A stretch of DNA of 64,000 nt from positions 462,180 to 526,179 of the forward strand of contig CAVOIC010000011.1 of the NCBI GenBank assembly GCA_963695985.1, given 5' to 3'. Shown here one piece after another: positions 1 to 9,200 of the stretch. This stretch comes from DATBVX01 sp963695985 (lineage in GTDB: Bacteria > Pseudomonadota > Gammaproteobacteria > Steroidobacterales > Steroidobacteraceae). A model generated the notes under the pieces. That model made no database searches. It was not told the DNA's origin and worked only from the letters and a program-made list of their open reading frames with translations. Positions within the stretch are counted from its first letter, which is position 1. Every line of letters starts with the position of its first letter. A program made the translations under genes and the position numbers.

Positions 1-1
1 C

Positions 2-61
2 GAACCTCGGCTCACGAAGGTAGCTTTGTTCACCAAGATCGCCGTTGGAGACGCCCCATGA
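2..61 (+). CDS. C-terminal end of an upstream gene, possibly another ExbD-like protein (partial)
   Basis: The second frame is open from the window edge to a TGA at 59-61, which overlaps the ATG of the next gene in an ATGA arrangement typical of translational coupling. Only about 19 residues are visible. The ending (KVALFTKIAVGDAP) loosely resembles the C-terminal strand of ExbD/TolR proteins, and ExbD genes often come in pairs upstream of AgmX-like transducers, so a second ExbD is a reasonable guess. The identity rests on very little sequence. Confidence 0.4.
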   Translation, partial: EPRLTKVALFTKIAVGDAP

Positions 62-588
62 TCCCGTTCCTCCCGTCGCGCAGCGAGTTGAAAGGCAGCC
101 CGCGGCACCGCGCCGAGGTCGAGCTCAACCTGATCCCGCTGATCGACATTCTCTCGGTGATGGTCGCGTTCCTGCTCGTCTACACGACCAACGTGGAAAT
201 CGTGCAGAACGCGAAGGGCGTCGAGATTCCGCAATCGAGCGCGGAGACCCAGCCGACGCAGTCCGTGGTGGTGATGATCACCAAGGATCAACTGTTCGTG
301 CAGAACGAACTGATCGTGACCATCGCGGAGATCCGTGAGTCGAAAACACCCTTCATCGAGCCGCTGCGCGCGGTGCTCGAACGGCCGCTGCTGGTGGATG
401 GCACTGCAGCGGCGCGCACCGAAGCGCTGGCGACACGCGAGATCACGGTGCTCGCGGACAAGTCCCTGCCATACGATGTGGTGAAGAAAGTGATGCAGAC
501 CTGCACCGCGGCGTCCTATGGGAAGATTTCGCTCGCGGTCATCGAGAAGGAACTGCCGCTCGATGCTCTCCGCGGGAAGACGGCGTAG
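58..588 (+). CDS. exbD: ExbD/TolR-family biopolymer transport protein
   Basis: A 176-residue inner-membrane protein with the ExbD layout: a short cytoplasmic N-terminus, one membrane segment at about residues 25-45 that starts with the family-typical LIPLIDILSVM and carries the Asp thought to conduct protons in this family, and a periplasmic domain of about 120 residues. ExbD works with ExbB to pass proton-motive force to a TonB-like partner in the periplasm. The next gene encodes exactly such a partner, so the two probably form one energising complex; ExbB is presumably upstream of the window. The ATG overlaps the stop of the preceding reading frame. Family assignment is secure; the substrate is unknown. 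Confidence 0.9.
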   Translation: MIPFLPSRSELKGSPRHRAEVELNLIPLIDILSVMVAFLLVYTTNVEIVQNAKGVEIPQSSAETQPTQSVVVMITKDQLFVQNELIVTIAEIRESKTPFIEPLRAVLERPLLVDGTAAARTEALATREITVLADKSLPYDVVKKVMQTCTAASYGKISLAVIEKELPLDALRGKTA

Positions 589-638
589 AAGCCCACCGGC
601 CCGGTTGCTCACCCCATCCATTCACGCCCAGGTAGTCC

Positions 639-2009
639 ATGGAAACTGCAACTCAAGATGCCGTGACGATCCAGGAGCTCGAGGAACTCCTCGCGCAGGC
701 GCGTGAGAAGCTCGAGGGTCTGGTGCGCGAGCTGCGCGCGACTGACGCGCAGCTCGAAGGCCTCGCGCCCGACCGCAAGCAGCATCAATTGCTGCACGAC
801 GCCTGCACCGCGCTGGAGGCGCTCGGCCAGAGCGGTGGCGCCAAGCTCTTCTGGGGCAATCGCGAGGCCACGAGTGCGAGCGACGAGCACCTGCGCGGCG
901 TGCGCAAGCTCGTCGAGGCTTTCCAGAAGCGCGTGGATGAGATCGAAGCCTCGCGCCGTGCGCTCCTCGAGGAGATCTCGCAGCTGGAGGAACACACCTA
1001 CCTGCTCGAGGACGATGTCTTCGAGGCGTTGGACGAGGAAGAGCAGCGCAAGCACGAATGGATCGTCGAGCGTGAAATCGATGCCATTCGCGCGGGCGAA
1101 GCGGCGAAGCCTTGGACGCGCGCAGTCGACGATGACCGGCGCTTTCGCAAATCAGTCCTCGCGACGCTGCTCATCAGCCTGCTCTTCGCGCTGCTCGCTC
1201 CCCTGGTCCCGCTGCCCCTGAGCACGCTCCAGGAGACGGCCGAGGTGCCGGAGCGCGTGGTGACCATGATGATGGAGACACGGCCGGTGCCGCCGCCTGT
1301 CGAGCTGAAGCCGCTGCCGCAGAAGGTCGCGGAGCAGAAGCCCGTCGAGAAGCCGGTGCCGCAGAAAGCGGTGCAGCCGCAGGAGCAGAAGTCCGAGCCT
1401 GAGCCGGGACCGGAACAGGGACTGCTCGCCTTCCGTGAGAAGTTCGAGTCCTTGAAGGAGGCGCCGATCCTGGCACGGCTCGGCTCACAGGCGCGCATCA
1501 ACGACTCGAATCAGAGTGCGCGGCCCGAACGCTCGATGCTGACGACGAATGCGCCAGGTTCGAGCGGCGGCATCAAGCTCGCCGCGCTGAGTCGCGACTT
1601 CGGACCCAACGGCGGCAACGAGCGGGGCGCGATCCGCGGTGCGGCACTGACCAAGGCCAGCAGCAACATCAGCACCATCGGCCCGGCCGATCACCCGACC
1701 AGCCAGGGTCCGGGACTCGCGCGCACCGACGAAGAGATCCAGATCGTATTCGATCGCTACAAGCAATCGCTCTATCGGCTCTACAACCGGGAGCTGCGCA
1801 AGGACCCGACGCTCCAGGGGCAGATGGTGCTGCGCCTGACGATCGAGCCGAATGGGAGCGTTTCCTTCTGCCAGCTGTCCTCGACCGACATGCAGGCGCC
1901 GGAGCTGGTCGTGCAGGTCGTGGACCGCGTGAAGACGTTCGACTTCGGCGCCAAGGAAGTCCCGGCCATCACAATCGTTTATCCGATCGACTTCCTGCCG
2001 GCGGCGTGA
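639..2009 (+). CDS. AgmX/PglI-type TonB-like energy transducer with coiled-coil N-terminus
   Basis: 456 residues. Residues 8-150 are charged and heptad-like (predicted coiled coil, cytoplasmic), one membrane segment lies at about 173-196, residues 210-265 are a Pro/Lys/Glu-rich linker like the periplasm-spanning arm of TonB, and the last 90 residues form an AgmX/PglI C-terminal domain (start EEIQIVFDRYKQSLYRLYNR; later LTIEPNGSVSFCQ). These domains occur in gliding-motility and outer-membrane energising systems of proteobacteria. It follows exbD by 50 bp and precedes the riboswitch-controlled surface operon, so it probably delivers inner-membrane energy to those outer-membrane proteins. The large cytoplasmic coiled coil is not part of a classical TonB. 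Confidence 0.85.
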   Translation: METATQDAVTIQELEELLAQAREKLEGLVRELRATDAQLEGLAPDRKQHQLLHDACTALEALGQSGGAKLFWGNREATSASDEHLRGVRKLVEAFQKRVDEIEASRRALLEEISQLEEHTYLLEDDVFEALDEEEQRKHEWIVEREIDAIRAGEAAKPWTRAVDDDRRFRKSVLATLLISLLFALLAPLVPLPLSTLQETAEVPERVVTMMMETRPVPPPVELKPLPQKVAEQKPVEKPVPQKAVQPQEQKSEPEPGPEQGLLAFREKFESLKEAPILARLGSQARINDSNQSARPERSMLTTNAPGSSGGIKLAALSRDFGPNGGNERGAIRGAALTKASSNISTIGPADHPTSQGPGLARTDEEIQIVFDRYKQSLYRLYNRELRKDPTLQGQMVLRLTIEPNGSVSFCQLSSTDMQAPELVVQVVDRVKTFDFGAKEVPAITIVYPIDFLPAA

Positions 2010-2070
2010 GAATTCCAGATGAGAGGTATTGCACCACCGAGATGACCTGCTGACACACAGTCTGGGCGCG

Positions 2071-2163
2071 ATTCAGACAAGGGCAAAACCACCGAAAGGT
2101 GGCGACGCAAAGTTTCCGGTCTAAAGGGCTTTCAAGCCCCACGACGGCGGGACCGCCGGAATC
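2071..2163 (+). promoter_or_regulatory. c-di-GMP-I (GEMM) riboswitch aptamer
   Basis: The region carries the conserved GEMM-I elements in order: GGGCAAAACC, a stem CCACC/GGTGG capped by a GAAA tetraloop, CGACGCAAAG, CCGGTCTAAA, a second stem GGGCTT/AAGCCC, then ACGACGGCGGGACCGCCGG. This is the order and spacing of the Vc2-type aptamer. It lies between the transducer gene (stop 2009) and the ATG at 2234 of the giant surface protein, so it should make expression of the downstream genes depend on cyclic di-GMP. Whether binding turns the genes on or off cannot be read from the sequence. Confidence 0.87.
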
Positions 2164-2182
2164 CAGTCCGAGTTTCGGACTG
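2164..2182 (+). promoter_or_regulatory. Hairpin directly after the aptamer (candidate expression platform)
   Basis: A perfect 8-bp inverted repeat, CAGTCCGA/TCGGACTG, with a 3-nt loop starts right after the riboswitch. No U-run follows, so it is not a standard intrinsic terminator; a role in switching access to the ribosome-binding site (GAGG at 2224-2227) or in Rho access is more likely. A second small hairpin (2197-2209) lies between it and the start codon. Confidence 0.5.
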
Positions 2183-2233
2183 CCTCGGTCCCCTTCGCGA
2201 TGACATCGCTGCACAGGTGGAACGAGGGTGTTC

Positions 2234-5200
2234 ATGAGTTCAGGGCGGACAATCAACAAGAAAACGAGCGGCGGCTGGATCGCGATCCTGCTGTCCGTGC
2301 TCGCGTTGTGGATGCTGCCGGTCGTTCCGGGACTAACAGGGAGCGCGTCGGCGGCTACGATCACTTTCCAATCCGTTACCGGAATCTGGCACGACCCAAC
2401 GGATAACGTCCCCGGAAGTCAGCCGGGCGATCCCGTCATCACGAACGGCGATCCGACCTCGATTATCCGTTGGGGCACAACGTCCGGTACGCCGCAAAGC
2501 GGCTATGACTACACCACAACGACCCCGCCCCCGTTTACGTTGCCCGGCTCAATTCCCTTCTTTTCTCTGGGCACGTTTACGCATCGGAATTTCGAGGTCT
2601 TCGATCCTTCCCTGACTTCAGTAAAGCTCGATGTTCTCCTCGTGCTCAGTGTGGACGGCGTCCCAAACCCTCCATTGACCTTCACCTTTACGTTCAACCA
2701 CGAGGAAACCCCGAACAACGCGAACCCTTGCCCCTATCCGACACCGCCCGGAGAGGGGTGTACGGACCGTGTGACTATTGTCGCCTCGCCCCAGCCCACG
2801 ACGTTCAACGTGGGTGGAGTGGATTACACGTTGTCGATGAGCTTTCTCGACGCCAACGGTAATCCGGTGTCCGAATTCATCACCAGGGAAGGCGGCACCA
2901 TCAACAGCTCGGGCCTGGTGGGGCAATTCACGTTGCCCGGAGTGCCGCCCAATACACCGGTGCTCGTAGTCAGGAAATCGGGCCCGACGACGATGACGCC
3001 GGGACAATGGGGCAATTTCGGCATCGACGTCCAGAACATCGGCGATGCCGATGCGTTCAACGCGACGCTGCTCGATCGGCTGCCTGACGGCCCCACCGGG
3101 GGGATGTGCGACAACGCGCCCGAGGTGCTGAGCGCGCGCGTCTTCGCGGCGGACGGCGTGACGCCGGTGCCCGGCAAAGCAGCTCTGGTCCAAGGTACGG
3201 ACTATTCGCTCGTCTACGACGGCTCCACGTGCGAGCTCACACTCAATGCGCTCACCGCCGCTTCGGTGATCGGTCCCGGCGAACGCCTGATGATCGCGTA
3301 TCGCACGCAGCTCGACGCCGGTACGCAGAACAACATCACGCTGACGAACGTCGTGGGCGCGACGCAGTGGTACAAGGGCGCGAGCAACGACCCCAACCGT
3401 CAGTCGTTCACGCGAACGCTGACGGACGGCACGGTCGGCACGCTCGATTACCAGGATGCCCACGCGCTGGCCGTCAGGTTCGCCGGATATTTCTTCGAGA
3501 AGACAGTCATGGATCTCACGTCCGGCGCCGATCCGGCGACGACGGTGGCGCGGGGTGACACGCTGCGGTACACGCTGCGCTTGCAGACGACCGATCAACC
3601 GCTCGACAACGTCGCGATATTCGACGAGCTCGACGCGATGAACGCGACGCCTGGCTTCGCACCGGGCACCCTCACGCTCGTTTCGTATCCCGCAGGTGTC
3701 GATACGAGCGCGACGAGTGCAACGGGCGGTGCCAACGGCACGGGTGTCATCGACATCCGGAACCTGAGTCTCCCGGCGAACAGCCAGGCGCAGATCGTGT
3801 TCGACGTAACGCTCGGTCCCGTGCTTCCGAACGGCAGCATCGTCGCGAACCAGGCGAGCCTGCGCCTCGGTGGGACGCCGTTCGCGTTGAGCGACGATCC
3901 AAACGTCAACGGCCAGGCCGATCCGTTCGTTGCGGGTGACGAAGATCCGACCCGCGTGCAGATCCTCGATGTGCAGCAACTCCAGATCACGAAGCAGGTC
4001 GCAGTCGTCGGCGGCGGTCCCGCCGTGGCCGGCGCCCAGCTCGAATACCTGGTGAGCGTCACCAACGTCTCCCAGGTGCCGGCGTTCTATGTCGTGATCA
4101 CCGACGACGTCAGCCAGCCGTTCCCCGGTTACCTGACCCTCGTCGACCAGTCGTGGACCATGAACGATTCGATGACGGGCATCACCGTCGCCGGGCCGCT
4201 GATCACCGCCGATTATTCGACCAGCTACGGTCCGCTACCGCCGGCGCAGACGATCCAGTTGCGATTCCGCGCAACGATCGCACCCACGCTCGCGAACGGC
4301 ACGCGCATCACTAACACCGGAGTGGTCACGTGGAACAAGCCACCGCAGACTGCATCCGCCAGCGTGTCCATCGACGTCGGCGGCATCACCGGTGTCGGCA
4401 TTCTCAACGGCACGGCCTGGCACGATGCCAACTTCAACGGCTTGATCGACATCAACGAGCGCCTGCTCGAGGGCTGGACGGTCGAGCTCTATCGGAACAG
4501 TGCGCTCGCGCAATCGACGCTCACTGCTGCCAACGGTGTCTACCAGATCAGCGGCATCGTCCCGAATTACCAGACCGCGGATCGCTACGAGCTCAGGTTC
4601 CTCGCACCTGGCGCCGGGCTCAATACCGCCAAGCTCGGTCGTGCGCAGTCGGCCTTCACTAACGACTTGCAGCGCATCTCGGACATCATCGTGCAGCCCG
4701 GCAGCAATCTGCAGAACCTCAATCTGCCGATCGAGCCGAACGGTGTCGTCTACAACACGATCACGCGCACGCCGATCGCGGGTGCGATCCTCAGGATGCT
4801 GCAGGCCGGCAGCCGCACGCCGCTCCCCGAAACCTGCTTCTATGATCCAGCTCAGCAGGGCCAGGTCACGCTCGCCAGCGGTTATTACCGCTTCGACATC
4901 AATTTCTCCGATCCCGCGTGCCCGAACGGCGGCAGCTTCCTCGTCGATGTCGCTGCGCCGTCGGCGGACTACGTGACCGGCTACTCGCAGATCATTCCGC
5001 CGGTGTCGGGTCCGTCGACGGCACCGTTCTCGGTGCCCGCCTGTCCGGGAAGTGCGGCGGACGCAATCCCCGGCACGACGCGTTGCGAAGCGCAGGTCTC
5101 GGAGTTCGCACCCTCACAGGCCGTGCGCTTTCGCACGCCGGGTACGAACTATTACGTGCACCTCACTCTCGATGACAGTTTCGTGCCGGGCTCGAGCCAG

Positions 5201-6259
5201 ATTTTCAACAACCACATCCCACTCGACCCGCAGCTCAACGCCGCGCTGGCGGTGACCAAGACCACGCCGCTCCTCGACGTGACGCGCGGTCAGCTCGTGC
5301 CGTACACGATCACGGTACGCAACGTCGGCGAGATGCCACTGCTCCAGGACGTGCGCGTCGTCGATCGCTTCCCGGCCGGCTTCCGCTATGTCCCGGGATC
5401 TGCGCGCATCGACGACAAGCCGGCGGAGCCCACGGTGACAGGCCGCGAGCTCGTCTGGAACGACCTCCCCATGGACCGTGGCGAGCAGCACACGATCTTG
5501 ATGCTGCTCGCGGTCGGCGCCGGCGTCGGCGAAGGCGAGTTCGTCAATCGCGCGCAGGCGGAATACGGACCCACGGCCGCCGTCGTCTCCGGCGAGGCCA
5601 GCGCGACGGTGCGCGTCGTGCCCGATCCGACCTTCGATTGCACCGATGTCACCGGCAAGGTCTTCAACGACGTCAATCGCAATGGGTTCCAGGATCCCGG
5701 CGAGCAGGGTCTGCCCGGGATCCGCCTCGTGACCGCACGCGGTCTCACGGCCACGACCGATGCTTATGGCCGATACCACATCACCTGTGCGATCACACCG
5801 ATCGAGGGCCGCGGCAGCAACTTCATTCTCAAGCTGGACGACAGGACGCTGCCGAGCGGCTACCGGCCGTCGACCCAACCGGTGCGCGTCGAGCGGGCCA
5901 CTCGCGGTAAAGCGCTGCGCATGAACTTCGGCGCATCCATCTATCGCGTGGTCAGCCTGGATCTTGCCGACGGCGTATTCGAGCCGGGTACCACCGAGAT
6001 GCGCCTGCAGTGGCAGCCGAGAATCCAATTGCTGCTCGATGAGCTGCGCAAAGCCCCATCGGTGTTGCGCCTCTCCTACCTGGCGGAGATCGAGGATGAG
6101 CAGCTCGTCGATCGGCGTCTGAACACGGTCAAGCAGGAAGTCCTGAAGGCATGGAAGGCGATGGACTCGAGTTATCAGCTGACGATCGAGCCGGAGGTCT
6201 TCTGGCGACGGGGTGGGCCGCCGAAGCAACCGGCCGTGCGCGCACCAGCGAGCAGGTGA
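2234..6259 (+). CDS. Giant secreted DUF11/SdrD-B repeat surface protein
   Basis: 1341 residues. The ATG at 2234 is preceded by GAGG at 6 nt, better than the GTG at 2228. A signal peptide ends near residue 40 (GSASA-AT). DUF11-type Ig-like repeats start near residues 243, 419, 582 and 1003 (motif T-K-x-V-x-N-V-G). Two SdrD-B/Cna-B-like modules near 720 and 1134 carry the Ca-binding-like motifs DANFNGLID and DVNRNGFQD. The last 85 residues form a separate domain (LLLDELRKAPSVLRLSY, ending near EVFWRRGG) that looks like a cap or docking domain. Such modules build stalk-like adhesins or fimbrial shafts. There is no LPxTG anchor or autotransporter barrel, and the next gene, 5 nt downstream, encodes an outer-membrane protein that probably holds it. 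Ligand unknown. Confidence 0.82.
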   Translation: MSSGRTINKKTSGGWIAILLSVLALWMLPVVPGLTGSASAATITFQSVTGIWHDPTDNVPGSQPGDPVITNGDPTSIIRWGTTSGTPQSGYDYTTTTPPPFTLPGSIPFFSLGTFTHRNFEVFDPSLTSVKLDVLLVLSVDGVPNPPLTFTFTFNHEETPNNANPCPYPTPPGEGCTDRVTIVASPQPTTFNVGGVDYTLSMSFLDANGNPVSEFITREGGTINSSGLVGQFTLPGVPPNTPVLVVRKSGPTTMTPGQWGNFGIDVQNIGDADAFNATLLDRLPDGPTGGMCDNAPEVLSARVFAADGVTPVPGKAALVQGTDYSLVYDGSTCELTLNALTAASVIGPGERLMIAYRTQLDAGTQNNITLTNVVGATQWYKGASNDPNRQSFTRTLTDGTVGTLDYQDAHALAVRFAGYFFEKTVMDLTSGADPATTVARGDTLRYTLRLQTTDQPLDNVAIFDELDAMNATPGFAPGTLTLVSYPAGVDTSATSATGGANGTGVIDIRNLSLPANSQAQIVFDVTLGPVLPNGSIVANQASLRLGGTPFALSDDPNVNGQADPFVAGDEDPTRVQILDVQQLQITKQVAVVGGGPAVAGAQLEYLVSVTNVSQVPAFYVVITDDVSQPFPGYLTLVDQSWTMNDSMTGITVAGPLITADYSTSYGPLPPAQTIQLRFRATIAPTLANGTRITNTGVVTWNKPPQTASASVSIDVGGITGVGILNGTAWHDANFNGLIDINERLLEGWTVELYRNSALAQSTLTAANGVYQISGIVPNYQTADRYELRFLAPGAGLNTAKLGRAQSAFTNDLQRISDIIVQPGSNLQNLNLPIEPNGVVYNTITRTPIAGAILRMLQAGSRTPLPETCFYDPAQQGQVTLASGYYRFDINFSDPACPNGGSFLVDVAAPSADYVTGYSQIIPPVSGPSTAPFSVPACPGSAADAIPGTTRCEAQVSEFAPSQAVRFRTPGTNYYVHLTLDDSFVPGSSQIFNNHIPLDPQLNAALAVTKTTPLLDVTRGQLVPYTITVRNVGEMPLLQDVRVVDRFPAGFRYVPGSARIDDKPAEPTVTGRELVWNDLPMDRGEQHTILMLLAVGAGVGEGEFVNRAQAEYGPTAAVVSGEASATVRVVPDPTFDCTDVTGKVFNDVNRNGFQDPGEQGLPGIRLVTARGLTATTDAYGRYHITCAITPIEGRGSNFILKLDDRTLPSGYRPSTQPVRVERATRGKALRMNFGASIYRVVSLDLADGVFEPGTTEMRLQWQPRIQLLLDELRKAPSVLRLSYLAEIEDEQLVDRRLNTVKQEVLKAWKAMDSSYQLTIEPEVFWRRGGPPKQPAVRAPASR

Positions 6260-6264
6260 ACGCC

Positions 6265-9200
6265 ATGCGCAAACACAGTTACTTGTCACTGATATGCGGG
6301 CTCACGATGTCCACGGTCGCCGTGGCCGAGACCGTTACCGAGCAGGCGCCGGGCCAGGCCGTCGAGCGGCAGTTGCCGAGCGACGAGCCGGTCAGCCAGT
6401 GGGTGCACGACCCGGAGCTCTTCAAGAGCGAAGCGGGAGACAAGCTCGAAGTTCTGGACGTCGCCGGTGAGACGCTCGAGACGGTCAAGCTCACGAACGT
6501 GATCCCGCCGATCCATTTCGAGTCGGGCGTCGCCGACATTCCGCAGCGCGACGTCGAGCTGCTGCGCAAGGTTCTCGACGGCGTACGCAACCGCCGCAAC
6601 GTCCGGCTGCATCTCGTCGGGCACGCGGACGATCAGCCACTGTCCGAAGCGCTCGCTCGGACCTTCGGCGACAACGCCGGACTTTCTCGCGAGCGCGCCG
6701 GCGAGGTCGCAGAATTCCTGCAACGAGCTCTGACGCTTCCGCCGGATGCGATCACCTACGAGTGGGCGGGCGACACGCGTCCGCTCGCGTCGAACGCCAC
6801 TGCGGAGGGGAGAGCACGCAATCGGCGCGTGGAAGTGGAAGTCTGGTACGACGCGCCGAAAGAGCGCATTACTCAGGAAGAGTTCCTGGTTCCGGAGGAG
6901 TTCAAGACGGTCAAGGTCTGCCGGATGGAGACGCTCTGCAAGCTGCGCTTCAAGGAAGGCCAGGCGCGGCGCGCGCGCGTGAAGAATCTCGTTCCGCCGC
7001 TGCACTACGAAGACGAGAACACGGTCGTCTCCGAGGAATTCATCGAGCACATCCGCAAGGGGCTCAATAACCTGCGGGACAAGCAGAACGTGGTGGTGAA
7101 GTTCATCGGTTATACGGACGATGCGCCGCTTACGGGCCGGAACGAGCGCATTTACGGAGACCAGGTCGCGCTTTCCAAGGCGCGGGCGCTGCGGGTGGCG
7201 CTCGCTGTGCAGGAAGCCCTGAAGCTGCCGAGCGCGGCGGTTACGAGCGACGGGCGCGGGGCGAGCCAGCCGCTCGCGCGCAACGACACGCCCCAGGGAC
7301 GCGCGCTCAATCGTCGCATCGAGGTGCAGTTCTGGCACGACGATCCGCTGCAGGAGCTGCCGGATGAGCCGCAGCTCTGTCCCGCGACGGACGGCGCCGA
7401 AGTGGTAACGAAAATCTACGATCCGCCCTGGGGCAGCATTGCACCGCTGCAGCTCGAGAAGGGGCGTCCGATCATTCCGCCGGGCTACACCGAGCAGCTG
7501 CGTCGCGCGATGGCCGACATCAGCGACAAGAGCAACGTACGCCTGCGCTTCGTCGGTTATACGGCCAATGAGCGTCTCGACCGCCGCACGGCGGCGATCT
7601 ACGGCGACGACGTTGGACTCTCCGCTGCACGCGCGCGCAGAGCGATGGAAGCGATCAAGCAGCAGATGGAACTCTCACCCAAGCAGGCGGAACACGAGGG
7701 CCGCGGGTATGTTCATTCGAGCGATGTGGTCAACACCGGTTTCACGCAGGACGAGACGTCGCAGGTCGTCGTCCAGGTGGTCTATGACGAGCTGGCCGTG
7801 CTCGATGACTACGAAGGCGTGGACATTACCCGTCTCACGCGCGAGCTGAGCACGAAGAGCTCCTTCGGCCTCAATCTGATGCACATCAGCGTGGACGGTG
7901 AGCCCATTGACGATCCGGACCGGAGCTCTTCCGACGTCCAGCGCTGCACCGACGTTGCCCTGGAAAAGGCCGATATCCAGTTCCAGTTTGACAATCTCAC
8001 ATCGCGTCCGCGACTGAGCGTTGTGGCATTGCCGACCGACGTGGCGTTCCATCCCCTCGGGAATGAACTCCTCTTCGGCCAGCCCGTGCGATTCAGCATG
8101 TACGCCAACTATTGGTCGTTCATCGAGCGCGCGGAAGTGCGGATATTCCAGGCCGGGCAATCGGTCGAGGATGCCCCGCTGGCAGTCGTCAAGGTCGATC
8201 CCAGCGGCCTCGCCGAATGGCAGCCTGTCGTGCCGCGCTCTGCAGGGTCCGGGCGCGCGTTGAAGTACGTCCTGCGCGCGTACGGTCAGAACGGCCAGTT
8301 CGACGACACTAGACCGCAATCGCTGTCGATGATGATCGATGGTGGCTCTGATGCGGAGGGCTTGCCAGACGAGCGCGTGGCAAAGCGGGAAGACGCGGCA
8401 CCTGCGCCGCAAGAGGAGCTGCCTGCTGGCAATGACGCCAGCGATGTTACGACCGACGTTGAGAGCAAGGATGCCGCCTTAAAGCTGGAAGCCGCAGCAG
8501 CAGCGATGCCGGACCTGGAGCTGGCCGCCGACGATAGCGACAGTGATGTCACGACCGACGTCGAAAGCGAGGATGCGACCTCAGCTGTGGAACCGATGTC
8601 GGAGGAGGAGCTGGTCGCCGACGATGGTGAGAGCGACGTCACGACCGAGGCTGAGAGCGAGGACGCGACCCCAAAGCAGGAACACGCGGCACCGATGCCC
8701 GAAGGGGAGCTGCTCGCGGGCTATGGCGAGAGCAACCTCGCGGTCCAGAACATTCGACTCGGCAGTGGCACGGTCAAGGTTCACGGCAGCCACATTCCCC
8801 CGCAGCACACGGTGTGGGTGGCAGGCCGCCAGGTTCCGGTCGACGCGAAGGGCAACTTCGTTGCCGAGGCGATCCTGCCGGCGGGCATGCACACGGTCGA
8901 AGTGGCGGTCCTCGATGAGGCGGATAACGGAACGCTGTACCTGCGCGATCTGGAATTCGAGCGTAAGGACCGGTTCTACGTGGGTATCGCGGACCTCACG
9001 GTTTCAGAGAGCCGCACCAGTGGACCTGCAGAGCTGCTGCAGGGTCAGAACGCGCCCTACGACATCAATTCCTCGCTCGATGGCAGGCTCGCGTTCTACG
9101 TGACGGAGAAATTCCCCGATCATTGGCGTGTGACGGCGAGCGCCGACACTCGTGAGGGCCCGGTGCAAGACCTGTTCAGCAATTTCCTGGACAAGTCACC

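Noticed and set aside
5305..5320. GTAC-rich sequence resembling the operator inside the DUF11 gene
   Set aside because: Coding sequence with non-matching spacing; explained by codon use.
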